The notes under the pieces were generated by a model that ran no database searches, was not told the DNA's origin, and was given only the letters and a program-made list of their open reading frames with translations. This document shows positions 52,162 through 60,694 of a stretch of DNA of 64,000 nt, one piece after another. Source of the DNA: Natrinema sp. DC36 (GTDB lineage Archaea > Halobacteriota > Halobacteria > Halobacteriales > Natrialbaceae); contig NZ_CP084472.1 of the NCBI RefSeq assembly GCF_020405225.1, positions 124,001 to 188,000 of the forward strand. The letters run 5' to 3'. Numbering within the stretch: the first letter of the stretch is position 1; every line of letters starts with the position of its first letter. A program made the position numbers and the translations under genes.

Positions 52162-53631
52162 CTACAGGATGATGCTCTTCTCGCGCATCATCGCGTGGAT
52201 CGAGGCGTCGAGGCCTTCGCGGCCGATCCCCGAGTCCTTGTTGCCGCCGAAGGGGACGTCCCCGAGGCCGTGGCTCGGCGCGCCGTTGATCCGGACCGCG
52301 CCCGCATCGATGCGCTCTGCCATCCGCATCGCGCGTTTGTAGTCGTTCGTGAAGACTGCCGCGTCTAGCGCGAGGTCCGAGCCGTTGGCGATCTCGAGGG
52401 CCTCGGCCTCGTCTTCGAAGGTCGTGATCGCGGCGATGGGACCGAACTGTTCCTCGTCGACGATGCGGGCGTCGTGCGGGACGTTCGCGAGCAGCGTCGG
52501 TTCGAAGAACTGGTTGGCGAGTTCGTCCGGGACGCCCTCGGGGGCGCGTCGTTCGCCACCGCGGACGAGCTCGGCACCTTTCTCGAGGGCGTCCTCGACG
52601 AGCGTCTCCACCCAGTCGGCCTGGTCCTCGCTGATGAGCGGACCGAAGGCGGTGTCCTCGTCGAAGAGGTCGCCGGCCTGCCAGGCGTCCATCTGGCCGT
52701 CGATCAGGTCGACGAGGTCGTCGTGGATCGACTCGTGGGCGAGCACGCGCGAGATGGCCGAACAGCGCTGGCCGGCGTACTTGAAGGATCCTTTGGCGCA
52801 GTCGCCCGCGACGTCGGTGAGGTCTGCGTCGTCGAAGACGACCGCCGGAGCGTTGCCGCCGAGTTCCATGTGGAGGTTGACCATGCCGCTCTCGCGGGCA
52901 ACGTGTTTGCCCGCGCCCGAGGAGCCGGTCATGGCGATCGCGTTGACGCGGTCGTCGCCGGCGAGCACGTCGCCGATCTCGCTGGCCTCACCGGGGACGA
53001 AGTTGAACGCGCCGTCCGGGATTCCGTCGACGTTGGCGATGACGTCGGCGAGGATCGCCGCGGAGATGGGCGTCTTGCTGGCGGGCTTGAGCAGCACGCT
53101 GTTACCGGCCGCTATCGCGGGCGCGACCTGTAACGCCGTCGTCGCCAACGGATAGTTGTAGGGCGTGATACAGAGGACGGCACCGATCGGCTCGTGCTTG
53201 ACGATCGCCTGCCACCCCTCGTGGCCCGCCGTCGATCCCTCGCGATACTCGCCCGTGCTGACGACGTTGCGCGCTTCCTCGGCCGCTCGGTCGAAGCGCT
53301 CGGCCGCCTGTCCGACCTCGCCACGAGCCGACGAAATCGGTTTCCCCGCCTCGCGGACGATGACCTCCGCGAGCTCCTCCTCGCGCTCGCGCAGGCCCTC
53401 GGCGATCGCCTCGCACCACGTCGCGCGCTCGACGACCGTCGTCTCGCGCATCTCTGGTTTGATCTCGTGGGCGGCCGCGAGCGCTTCACGGGCCTCCGTG
53501 GGTCCTGCTGCGGCGATCTGCGCGAAGGTTCCGCCCTCGGCGAGGTCCGATACCGACAGTACGTTCTCGGTCTCGAGCCACTCGCCGCCGACGTAGAGCC
53601 GCTCTCGTCGCTGTGCGATTCTGGTTGCCAT
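52162..53631 (-). CDS. Aldehyde dehydrogenase family protein
   Basis: NAD(P)-dependent aldehyde oxidation, 489 aa, normal family length. The cofactor loop is MTGSSGAGKHVARE, the general-base Glu is in LHMELGGNAPAVVFDDADL and the catalytic Cys is in YAGQRCSAISRVLAHES; EEQFGPIAAITTF is near the C-terminus. The pattern resembles lactaldehyde, non-phosphorylating glyceraldehyde-3-phosphate and succinate-semialdehyde dehydrogenases; which one is not clear. It may work with the neighbouring sugar kinase, but the two are separated by an unrelated gene. Strong AT-rich region upstream (53632-53760). Confidence 0.92.
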   Translation of the reverse strand: MATRIAQRRERLYVGGEWLETENVLSVSDLAEGGTFAQIAAAGPTEAREALAAAHEIKPEMRETTVVERATWCEAIAEGLREREEELAEVIVREAGKPISSARGEVGQAAERFDRAAEEARNVVSTGEYREGSTAGHEGWQAIVKHEPIGAVLCITPYNYPLATTALQVAPAIAAGNSVLLKPASKTPISAAILADVIANVDGIPDGAFNFVPGEASEIGDVLAGDDRVNAIAMTGSSGAGKHVARESGMVNLHMELGGNAPAVVFDDADLTDVAGDCAKGSFKYAGQRCSAISRVLAHESIHDDLVDLIDGQMDAWQAGDLFDEDTAFGPLISEDQADWVETLVEDALEKGAELVRGGERRAPEGVPDELANQFFEPTLLANVPHDARIVDEEQFGPIAAITTFEDEAEALEIANGSDLALDAAVFTNDYKRAMRMAERIDAGAVRINGAPSHGLGDVPFGGNKDSGIGREGLDASIHAMMREKSIIL

Positions 53632-53762
53632 AGTCGTCCCTTGGAGCGCATCACTGAAAATGTTTACTCAGACTCGAAAAAACAAAGAGTATATTGATGG
53701 TGTCGTTTGGTAACAGGTACTGACTTCAGACGAATAAATCACCGCTCATCGAGAACTAGTCT

Positions 53763-53776
53763 TTAGGTATGCCAAA
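53763..53776. promoter_or_regulatory. Iron-box-like site upstream of dps
   Basis: TTAGGTATGCCAAA resembles the better palindrome at 54756 (TTAGGTGAGCCTAA) and the DtxR/IdeR half-site TTAGG. It lies about 57-70 bases before the dps ATG, upstream of the TATA-like CTTTATG (about 53798-53804). That placement would fit activation better than repression. Confidence 0.4.
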
Positions 53777-53832
53777 GAAATGTTCACTCAGGGGAAGGCT
53801 TTATGTGGAATGCGCGCCTACTCAGGAGTAGG

Positions 53833-54378
53833 ATGAGTACTCAAAAGACCGTCCGCCAATCGGCAGACAGTGTCGAAGAGAACGCGCTTCGCCTCGATCA
53901 GGAAAAGTCCGAGCAGATCGTCGACGCGTTGAACACGGAGCTGGCCAACTCCTACGTCCTCTACCACCAGCTGAAGAAACACCACTGGGTCGTCGAGGGC
54001 GCGGAGTTCCTGCCGCTCCACGAGTTCCTCGAGGAGGCCTACGAACACGTCGAGGAAGGTGCCGACGTGATCGCCGAGCGAGCGCAGGCGCTGGGCGGCG
54101 TCCCCGTTTCGGGCCCGTCGAACCAGGAGGACCGCGCCACCGTCGAGTTCGAGGGCGAGGACGTCTACGACGTCCGAACGATGTTCGAGAACGACCTCGA
54201 GATCTACGGCGACATCATCGAGTCGATGCGCGGCAGCATCGAGCTCGCCGATAACCTGGGCGATCCAGCAACCGCCGAGATCCTCCGGGAAATCCTCGTC
54301 ACGCTCGAGGAAGACGGCCACCACTTCGAGCACTACCTCGAGGACGACACGCTAGTGCTCGAGGAAGCGACCCACTGA
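53833..54378 (+). CDS. dps: Dps/DpsA-type ferritin-like protein
   Basis: 181-residue DNA-protection and iron-storage ferritin; it oxidises Fe2+ with peroxide and keeps iron as a mineral core in a dodecamer. The ferroxidase residues lie in YVLYHQLKKHHWVVEGAEFL, followed by LHEFLEEAYEHVEEGADVIA and ERAQALGGVPVSGP, as in haloarchaeal DpsA. The C-terminal helix ends EEDGHHFEHYLEDDTLVLEE. The ATG at 53833 fits the TATA box and the family start MSTQKTVRQSADSV. Neighbouring iron-box-like sites suggest iron control. Confidence 0.93.
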   Translation: MSTQKTVRQSADSVEENALRLDQEKSEQIVDALNTELANSYVLYHQLKKHHWVVEGAEFLPLHEFLEEAYEHVEEGADVIAERAQALGGVPVSGPSNQEDRATVEFEGEDVYDVRTMFENDLEIYGDIIESMRGSIELADNLGDPATAEILREILVTLEEDGHHFEHYLEDDTLVLEEATH

Positions 54379-54578
54379 GACGGTCTGCTGTCACTGATCG
54401 GGACACCCGCGACCCGCCACGGGTGCGCCGAAACCGACTGACAGTCGTCCGTATGAGAGATCGAGCACGAAACCGTGTCGACGATCGACTAGCGGAAATC
54501 GCTTTATCGCAGCACGAGAGAAAGGGCGCTCGCGGCGCGATACTGTCGCACCGATCGAGACCTCGAGTGGCGACGCGA

Positions 54579-54746
54579 TTAGCGCTCGAGGTCGACGGCC
54601 AGATCCGTCGCGATCCAGCCGTCGCAGTTGTCTCGTTCGGTAAAGACGATCTTTCCGGGGCGGGTCTCGTGACTCGTCACGACCGCCGGCGGCTCCTCGA
54701 CTGTTTCGTCGCGTTCAGGGTCCTCCCTGCGAGCGGGCGCGTCCAT
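54579..54746 (-). CDS. Small acidic protein (55 aa) under a probable iron-box promoter
   Basis: Frame of 55 codons. Reading the minus strand from the ATG at 54746 gives an acidic start (MDAPARREDPERDETVEEPP) and an ordered-looking end (VVTSHETRPGKIVFTERDN, then CDGWIATDLAVDLER), with a TAA stop at 54579-54581. Composition matches haloarchaeal genes. The promoter contains a palindromic TTAGG...CCTAA element (54756-54769) between the TATA region and the start, so it is likely repressed by an iron-dependent DtxR-type regulator. Convergent with dps. No known domain was recognised. Confidence 0.6.
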   Translation of the reverse strand: MDAPARREDPERDETVEEPPAVVTSHETRPGKIVFTERDNCDGWIATDLAVDLER

Positions 54747-54755
54747 TACGTGGAC

Positions 54756-54769
54756 TTAGGTGAGCCTAA
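54756..54769. promoter_or_regulatory. Probable DtxR/IdeR-type iron box
   Basis: TTAGGTGAGCCTAA: TTAGG and CCTAA are perfect inverted half-sites around a four-base centre, matching the core of known iron boxes. It lies 10-23 bases upstream of the small gene start (54746), next to the AT-rich TTTTTAGATTT, where binding would block transcription. Confidence 0.6.
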
Positions 54770-54917
54770 ATCTAAAAAGGTTTTGGTCGACCTAGGATAC
54801 TGAGAGCTGATAAGTTTCGGAATCGATCCGTGATTCGCGCACGTGAGTGTCAACCCTGTGAGGTCTACCTGCGCGGAAATAACATCTTTTTTCCCGATGC
54901 GACGAAATTTCCATCAT

Positions 54918-55241
54918 ATGAGTTCACACGAGAACCGCTCACAGGGAGCAATGGGTCTGCGCGGACGGAACCTGATCGCTCACCTGTTCGACGTCGACAC
55001 CGAACGCGTCGAGTCGCTGAGCTGGCCCCTCGGCAGCCGCGTAACCGTCGACGCCGGCGCGGAGTCGCTCTTTCGGCTCGCACACCGACGCTCCGCCCGA
55101 ACCGTGACCGCGTTCGAAGTGACCGACTACACGTGCATCCTCCGCCTTCGAACGCCCGTCGGTCGCGAGAAGTTTTACGGGCTCGCCAACGCCGATATCT
55201 CGCCCGGTCCGACCGGGACCGACTGGGTTCGGACGGACTGA
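54918..55241 (+). CDS. Small protein of unknown function
   Basis: 107 residues from the ATG at 54918 (MSSHENRSQGAMGLRGRNLI). The body has FDVDTERVESLSWPLGSRVT and DAGAESLFRLAHRRSARTVT, ending KFYGLANADISPGPTGTDWV. It looks like a small mixed alpha/beta protein without membrane segments. The frame opens at 54843, but that part includes a low-complexity phenylalanine-rich stretch over the promoter. It is followed 41 bases later by the macro-domain gene on the same strand. No family was recognised. Confidence 0.6.
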   Translation: MSSHENRSQGAMGLRGRNLIAHLFDVDTERVESLSWPLGSRVTVDAGAESLFRLAHRRSARTVTAFEVTDYTCILRLRTPVGREKFYGLANADISPGPTGTDWVRTD

Positions 55242-55282
55242 GACGTTCTGGTTTCATTGCGCTCCACGTGGAGCGCTCGCGT

Positions 55283-55786
55283 ATGGATTACGACGTCGTT
55301 CAGGGCGATATCGCCGGACAATCCGCCGATGCGCTCGTCAACGCCGCCGGTACGAGCCTCCGGATGGGCTCCGGCGTCGCCGGCGCGCTCCGACGCGGTG
55401 CGGGCGACGGGATTAATGAAGCGGCGATGGAGAAGGGACCCGTCGACCTCGGCGCGGTCGCGGTCACCGACGCCTACGATCTCGACGCCGAGTGCGTCAT
55501 CCACGCCGCCGCGATGCCCCACTACGGTGACGGCGAAGCGACCGCTTCGAGCATTCGTACTGCCACGCGCAACGCCCTCGAGAAAGCAGAGGAACTGGAC
55601 TGCCAGTCGCTCGTGATTCCGGCGCTGGGCTGTGGCGTCGCCGGATTCGATCTCGCCGACGGCGCTGCGATCATCGGCGGGGAGATCGCGGCGTACGAGC
55701 CCGATTCGCTCGAGGACGTGCGGTTCATCGCCTATAGCGACGAGGAGTTCGAGACCGTCAGGGAAGCGACGGGCGAAACCGGGTAG
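55283..55786 (+). CDS. Macro-domain protein (ADP-ribose-binding/deacylase type)
   Basis: 167-residue single macro domain, residues 1-165. Typical features are the first strand DYDVVQGDIAGQSADALVNA with the Asn-Ala-Ala segment (VNAAGTSLRMGSGVAGALR), VIHAAAMPHYGDG, LVIPALGCGVAGFDLADGAA with its GxGxxGF-like loop, and a final strand VRFIAYSDEEFETVREA. Macro domains bind ADP-ribose or its O-acetyl ester and may remove it from proteins or metabolites. The ATG at 55283 starts the domain directly; the frame back to 54830 belongs to shadow sequence. Confidence 0.92.
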   Translation: MDYDVVQGDIAGQSADALVNAAGTSLRMGSGVAGALRRGAGDGINEAAMEKGPVDLGAVAVTDAYDLDAECVIHAAAMPHYGDGEATASSIRTATRNALEKAEELDCQSLVIPALGCGVAGFDLADGAAIIGGEIAAYEPDSLEDVRFIAYSDEEFETVREATGETG

Positions 55787-55910
55787 TCGAGGACCGGAGA
55801 CGGAGACCCCCGATCTGTGACTCGGTTGTGGCCGCGATCGCCGCCGTGGTATCGTCCCGTAAAACGAGCCCGACCCGACGCCTCGGACCGTGCAGCCGCG
55901 TTTCCAGGGA

Positions 55911-56894
55911 TCAGGTCAGTGACAGCCCGCGAATCTCGACCGAATTCCCGTCCTCGACGCGGCCGATGAGCTGTCCGTCGGTCACCGCGACCAACGCTTC
56001 GGCGCGATCGCCCGGAAGCGCGACGACGAACCCGGTGCCCATGTTGAACGTCCGATGCATCTCCTCGTCGGTCACGTTGCCCTCCTCCTGGACGAACTCG
56101 AAGACCGGCTGAGCCGGCAGCGGATTCTCGATCACGTATTCGTGCTCGCCCATTCGCAGCAGGTTCGTCCAGCCGCCGCCCGTGACGTGGGCCGCCGCGC
56201 GAACCCCGTGCTCGCGCATCGGCTCGAGCAGATCCGTATAGATTCGAGTCGGCCGCAACAGTTCCTCGCCGATCGTCCGCTCCGGGTCCAGCGGGAACTC
56301 GTCGGTGTACTCGCGCTCGCGGGTCACCGCTTCGCGAGCGAGGGTCAACCCGTTCGAGTGAATCCCGTTCGAGGGGAAGCCGACCAGCACGTCGCCGACC
56401 TCGGCCTCGCCCTCGAAGATTTCGTCTTTGTCGGCCAGGCCGGCGCAGGTCCCCGCCAGATCGAACCCCTTCACGACCTCGGGCATGACCGCCGTCTCGC
56501 CGCCGAGCATCGTGAGATCGGCCTGCTCGAGGCCGACCGCGAGCCCCTCGCCGATCTGGTTCGTGAGCTCCTCGTCGGGCTCGTCGATTGCGAGGTAGTC
56601 GACGAACGCGACCGGTTCGACGCCCGCCGCGACGAGGTCGTTGACGTTCATCGCGATGCAGTCGATGCCGATCGTCGAGAAGTCCTCGATCGCTTCGGCG
56701 ACCAACAGCTTGGTCCCGACGCCGTCGGTCGCCAGCGCGAGATACCGGTCGCCGATGTCGAGCAGGCCGGCGTACTCGGTCCGCAGGTCGCTGCCGAAGG
56801 CCTCGAGCAGCGCCGCGGTCGCGTCCTCGCTCGCGTCGATGTCGACGCCGCTCTCGGCGTACGTGAGTCGGTCCTCGTCGTCCGTATCGGTCAT
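55911..56894 (-). CDS. purM: Phosphoribosylformylglycinamidine cyclo-ligase
   Basis: Fifth step of purine synthesis: ATP-dependent ring closure of FGAM to AIR. 327 aa, normal length. It begins with the family motif LTYAESGVDIDASEDATAAL, followed by ALATDGVGTKLLVAEAIEDF, CIAMNVNDLVAAGVEPVAFV, GGETAVMPEVVKGFDLAGTC and GFPSNGIHSNGLTLAR. The end HRTFNMGTGFVVALPGDRAE is typical. The ATG at 56894 is chosen over 56921 because it starts the conserved region. It stands alone on its strand. Confidence 0.96.
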   Translation of the reverse strand: MTDTDDEDRLTYAESGVDIDASEDATAALLEAFGSDLRTEYAGLLDIGDRYLALATDGVGTKLLVAEAIEDFSTIGIDCIAMNVNDLVAAGVEPVAFVDYLAIDEPDEELTNQIGEGLAVGLEQADLTMLGGETAVMPEVVKGFDLAGTCAGLADKDEIFEGEAEVGDVLVGFPSNGIHSNGLTLAREAVTREREYTDEFPLDPERTIGEELLRPTRIYTDLLEPMREHGVRAAAHVTGGGWTNLLRMGEHEYVIENPLPAQPVFEFVQEEGNVTDEEMHRTFNMGTGFVVALPGDRAEALVAVTDGQLIGRVEDGNSVEIRGLSLT

Positions 56895-57002
56895 ACTCGA
56901 ACGACCTCTCGGCGCGAGCAAAAGGTCACCGGTCCGGCGGAGGGATCGACACTGTCGAAGTGAGCGCTCGAGGCGTTCGTCGGGAACGGGTTCGACCGGG
57001 TT

Positions 57003-57632
57003 TCAGAAGAGCCCGACGTAGAAGACGACGAATCCGGCCAACAACACGCTCGGAACGAACACCAGTGTGAAGACGCCCTTGTGCCACTCGAGGACCGATT
57101 TCCCGTCCAGCGGTCCGAACGGGATCATGTTGAACGCGGCCAGGAAGAGGTTGATCCAGATCCCCATCTGACCGATCACACCCAGTATTCCGGGCAGGAT
57201 CATCAACGGGAGGAAGAGGAGTGCGAGCAGGAGATTCGTGACCGGTCCCGCGAGCGCGATCAGTCCGTTCTCTCGTTCGGTGATCTGACCGCGATGATAG
57301 ACGGCCCCCGGTGCGGCGAAGAGGAAACCGACGAGCGCGCCCATAATTGCCAGAAAGAGCATCTGGTAATCCGCGCGAAACTCCGCGGTTTGGCCGTGTT
57401 CGATCGCGACGACCTTGTGTGCGATCTCGTGGAGCAGGAATCCCATGCCGACGGTGACGAGACTCAACACGACCATCTCCACGAACAGCGCGACGTTTCC
57501 GCCGCGATGGATCGGCTCGAACAGGAGTGCGAACGCGGCGCTGAGTGTGAGCCAGGCCACGGCGAGATCCCGCAGCTCCGCGTCGCTGAACGACAGTTCG
57601 GGATCGGAGTTTCGATCGGTTCGATAGCTCAT
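57003..57632 (-). CDS. Site-2 protease-like M50 membrane metalloprotease
   Basis: 209-residue integral membrane zinc protease. HEIAH motif in GMGFLLHEIAHKVVAIEHGQ near residues 64-83, and the second metal motif NMIPFGPLDG near 166-175 (the N-x-x-P-x-x-x-L-D-G pattern). There are five to six helices. Such proteins cleave other membrane proteins to release domains (S2P-type regulated proteolysis). The ATG at 57632 overlaps the TraB-family stop by one base, so the two are translationally coupled. Whether it processes its partner is unknown. Confidence 0.88.
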   Translation of the reverse strand: MSYRTDRNSDPELSFSDAELRDLAVAWLTLSAAFALLFEPIHRGGNVALFVEMVVLSLVTVGMGFLLHEIAHKVVAIEHGQTAEFRADYQMLFLAIMGALVGFLFAAPGAVYHRGQITERENGLIALAGPVTNLLLALLFLPLMILPGILGVIGQMGIWINLFLAAFNMIPFGPLDGKSVLEWHKGVFTLVFVPSVLLAGFVVFYVGLF

Positions 57633-59401
57633 TAGAACAGCCCCCGAAGTAATTCGAGACTGTTTCGGACGCCCTCGAGCAGCAGCCCCATCAGCGCGTC
57701 GACGCCGCCGATCTCGGGTGCCAGCCACGGCAACACGACGAACGGGAACAGCCCGGTCGCGATCATGCTCCCGATGTTCGTGAGCGCGACGATCATAATC
57801 AACCGGAACAGCGGCACGTCGAACATCGCGGACATGGCCTCGTCGACCGGCCGCTCGGTGTCGTCGATAATCTCGTTTAACGTCTGGATGTCCCGGACGT
57901 TGACCGGCCGATGCCTGAGTTCGACGTAGCCGGCGAACCAACCCGGCGCGAGCAGCGGGTTAATGCTCGTCAACCACGCGACCGCGCCGCCGACGCCCGC
58001 GCTGGTCCAGCGCGCGCCGGCCAGTCGCGCCAGCGTGAACGCGAAGATTCCGTTGAACAGGAACCAGGCGACGAACACCTTCAGCAGGAACGCGTTCCTG
58101 ACCCCCGCCATGAGCAACAGGAAGAAGAAGGCGAAGAAGGCGACCATGATCAGGTAGCCGACGATCTTCAGCGGCGAAAACCGGCGGCTCGAGGCGGTGC
58201 CCGACAGCGACTCGATCGACGGTATCTGATCGGGGTTCAACAGGTGGCGTTCGATACCGGCTTTGTGACCGGCACCAACGACGGCGAGGACGTCGTACCC
58301 CTGTTCGCGGAGTTCGTGGAGGTTGGATGCGATGTAGGCGTCACGCTCGTCGATCAGGGCGTTCGCGCCCCCCGGACTGAACTGGCGGAACTCCTCCATC
58401 ATGGCGTCGACGACGTTGCCGTCGGTCATCTCCTCGATGTCGACCTCCTCGATTTCCTCGACCTCGCCGCCGAACGTATCCAACGAAAGACCGAGGACTG
58501 CACCGAGCGTCACGCCGATACCGAGTCCGGCCAGCGTTCCGACCGTCCCGCGGACCGCGTAGACGCCGACGTTCTCGACGCTCGCCGCGGAGAACGGCCC
58601 GACGAACGTCCCGGTGGCGACCAATGCGAGACAGCCGACGATGCCGATGGCGAGTCCGGCGAGTAGTCGCCCCGAAAAGCCGGAGAGAGAGCCGCCCGTG
58701 TACCGCTCCGCGGACTCGAGCGAGGGGAGAAAGATGAGACCGACGAAGAGGCCGGCGAACGCGCCGATGGCGGCGCCGCCGGCGTACTGCAGCGGAGTGG
58801 AGGCGAGCCCGCCGAACAACAGGAGGTCGCCGACGCCGAGTACGGGCGCGAGAAACGCGCCGAAGATGAGCCCGATGACCATCCCGGTGACGGCACCGAA
58901 GGTGAGCCCGATCGTCCGCGGATCGGTTACCCCGAGCGCGAGTCCGCCGACCATCTTCAGCTTCTCGGTGAACGACAGTCGGCTCCAGAAGCGCTGGATC
59001 GTCACCTGAATGTCGCGGTCGACCAGGGCGACGCCGCTCCCGTTCGCTTCGGCGGCCTCGATAGCGGCTCGCATGTCTGCTCCGGGCTCGATGTCGAACT
59101 GGTCGCCCAGACGGGACTGGACGTACGAGAGCATCCAGTAGGCGAGAAACTGAAAGACGGTGTTGCCCGAGAGGAGATCCTCCGCTTCGATGTCGTCGGG
59201 CGTCCCGCCTTTCATCTGCCGGTAGCGACCATCGTCGAGTTCGACGGCGACGATGTCGGGGTCCTCCCGGTCGATCGTTTCGCGAACTTCGTCGACGCTG
59301 GCTTGCGAGACGTGTGCCGTCCCGAGAACTTCGACGGAGCCGCGCTCGCGGTCGGGAGGGGCTGGCGGCTCCGGCACGTCGGCCTCGCCTGCATCGCTCA
59401 T
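57632..59401 (-). CDS. TraB/GumN-family membrane protein
   Basis: 589 residues. The soluble TraB domain starts VEVLGTAHVSQASVDEVRET, with VAVELDDGRYRQMKG; the GTAHVS and ELD motifs are the conserved metal-binding-like sites of the family. A Gly-rich repetitive membrane region (TFGAVTGMVIGLIFGAFLA, then GGAAIGAFAGLFVGLIF) splits the domain, which closes near 355-375 (VLAVVGAGHKAGIERHLL). C-terminal helices follow. Function is uncertain; bacterial relatives were linked to pheromone shutdown, and eukaryotic ones to mitochondria. It is directly upstream of the M50 protease gene. Confidence 0.8.
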   Translation of the reverse strand: MSDAGEADVPEPPAPPDRERGSVEVLGTAHVSQASVDEVRETIDREDPDIVAVELDDGRYRQMKGGTPDDIEAEDLLSGNTVFQFLAYWMLSYVQSRLGDQFDIEPGADMRAAIEAAEANGSGVALVDRDIQVTIQRFWSRLSFTEKLKMVGGLALGVTDPRTIGLTFGAVTGMVIGLIFGAFLAPVLGVGDLLLFGGLASTPLQYAGGAAIGAFAGLFVGLIFLPSLESAERYTGGSLSGFSGRLLAGLAIGIVGCLALVATGTFVGPFSAASVENVGVYAVRGTVGTLAGLGIGVTLGAVLGLSLDTFGGEVEEIEEVDIEEMTDGNVVDAMMEEFRQFSPGGANALIDERDAYIASNLHELREQGYDVLAVVGAGHKAGIERHLLNPDQIPSIESLSGTASSRRFSPLKIVGYLIMVAFFAFFFLLLMAGVRNAFLLKVFVAWFLFNGIFAFTLARLAGARWTSAGVGGAVAWLTSINPLLAPGWFAGYVELRHRPVNVRDIQTLNEIIDDTERPVDEAMSAMFDVPLFRLIMIVALTNIGSMIATGLFPFVVLPWLAPEIGGVDALMGLLLEGVRNSLELLRGLF

Positions 59402-59729
59402 TACCGGCTTAACTCGGCGGCGACTTTTACCAGTATCGAACCGCGAACACGCGTCCCACCTCGAGGCAGTAGCGCCGATCGGACGAGCGAGAATCCGGAT
59501 CAACGGGGCCGGACGACGGGCAGTCAATCGCCACCGATTCCCGCGTTCGATATCGAGTCGGCGCGTTCAGCGGACTCTTTTACGGTCTCGAGCCCGACGC
59601 CGGCAGCGTCACTACTGGCCGAGAGCGATCGCTGCTTCCCTGACGGCGATCGGCGACCGGCGACTGCTCGCAGGGAGCCGCGATCCGGTCAAAGCAAGAC
59701 TGATTGCCGGCGTCAAAAAACGTCGGCCG
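59402..59729. other. Intergenic region, nothing recognised
   Basis: 328 bases between divergent genes. Long frames cross it in several phases but show no family motif; it probably holds the promoters of both neighbours. Confidence 0.4.
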
Positions 59730-60185
59730 ATGACGGACCTCATCGAGACGGTGATCGAGAACCGCGAGATGGTACAGCCGAACCACGCCAACATGCTCGA
59801 GACGGCCCACGGCGGCCACGTCATGAAGTGGATGGACGAGGTCGGCGCGATGTCGGCGATGCGGTTTTCCGGGGAGACCTGCGTCACCGCCCGCGTCGAT
59901 CAGATGAACTTCGAGCGGTCCATCGCCGTCGGCGACACGGCGTTCATCACCGCCTACGTCTACGAGGCGGGCACCTCGAGCGTGAAGGTTAGACTGATCA
60001 CCGAGCGCGAGGACCTGCGGACGCGCGAGCGCGAGCAGACGACCGAATCGTACTTCGTCTACGTGGCGATCGACGACGATAGCTCGCCGACGACGGTGCC
60101 CGATCTGACCGTCACCACCGAGGAAGGCGAGCGGCTGCGGCGGGCGGCGCTCGAGAACGAGGCGGGAACCGCCGACAGTTCGTGA
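59730..60185 (+). CDS. Acyl-CoA thioesterase (hotdog fold)
   Basis: Hydrolyses acyl-CoA to acid and CoA, 151 aa. The hotdog helix HANMLETAHGGHVMKWMDEV and GAMSAMRFSGETCVTARVDQ match the YciA/BfiT-like group; NFERSIAVGDTAFITAYVYE and VKVRLITEREDLRTRE follow. The ATG at 59730 starts at the domain edge. The C-terminal ~20 residues are an acidic tail. No partners; the acyl chain is unknown. Confidence 0.88.
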   Translation: MTDLIETVIENREMVQPNHANMLETAHGGHVMKWMDEVGAMSAMRFSGETCVTARVDQMNFERSIAVGDTAFITAYVYEAGTSSVKVRLITEREDLRTREREQTTESYFVYVAIDDDSSPTTVPDLTVTTEEGERLRRAALENEAGTADSS

Positions 60186-60380
60186 GGGACTGGTCGAACT
60201 GCTCCGGACGTTCGTTCGCCGTCCGAGGTCGTTCGATGTCTCTCGTGACTCGAGCGCTCGCGATCTGGAACGGGTGTCGCGGATTCAGGCTGCGAACCCG
60301 AGCAGTTCCGATCGCCGTAAGTACGGAGACGTTCCGAAGCGAGTTCCGATTCGAATACGAGCGAGAGAGTCGAAACCGAG

Positions 60381-60608
60381 CTACTCGGTGTCGACCGAAT
60401 TAGTTCGCGGGTCGCGCTCTTTGGCCTCCTCGACGACGCCCTCGAGGGTTCCGCGCGTTTCCGCGACGGTGGCACCGACGAGGCCGCCGATCGCACCGCC
60501 GGTACTCGCGGCGTTTCGACTGAACAGTCCACCGATCGCCGCACCGACTGCCGCACCGATCGCTGCGTACCGTGCGCGAAGCAACACTGCCGTTATACGT
60601 TCTCTCAT
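60381..60608 (-). CDS. Small glycine-rich membrane protein (75 aa)
   Basis: After a basic N-terminus (MRERITAVLLRARYAAI) come two small-residue helices (GAAVGAAIGGLF and TGGAIGGLVGATV) with glycine-zipper spacing, then a charged tail (EGVVEEAKERDPRTNSVDTE). This resembles small membrane-inserted proteins of unknown role. A TATA-like TATTTATCC (minus strand, about 60628-60640) lies about 25 bases upstream, which supports the ATG at 60608 and a leaderless message. Confidence 0.6.
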   Translation of the reverse strand: MRERITAVLLRARYAAIGAAVGAAIGGLFSRNAASTGGAIGGLVGATVAETRGTLEGVVEEAKERDPRTNSVDTE

Positions 60609-60694
60609 ATGTTCTATATGGAGACTGTGACGGATAAATATGTCTCTTGAATGTGCGGCGAAGCAGTCGATCCGACGGGCAGACGGAGTCGACC

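Noticed and set aside
54423-54803. 126-codon plus-strand frame after dps
   Set aside because: It is very basic and covers the minus-strand 55-residue gene and its iron box, which make better sense of the same DNA.
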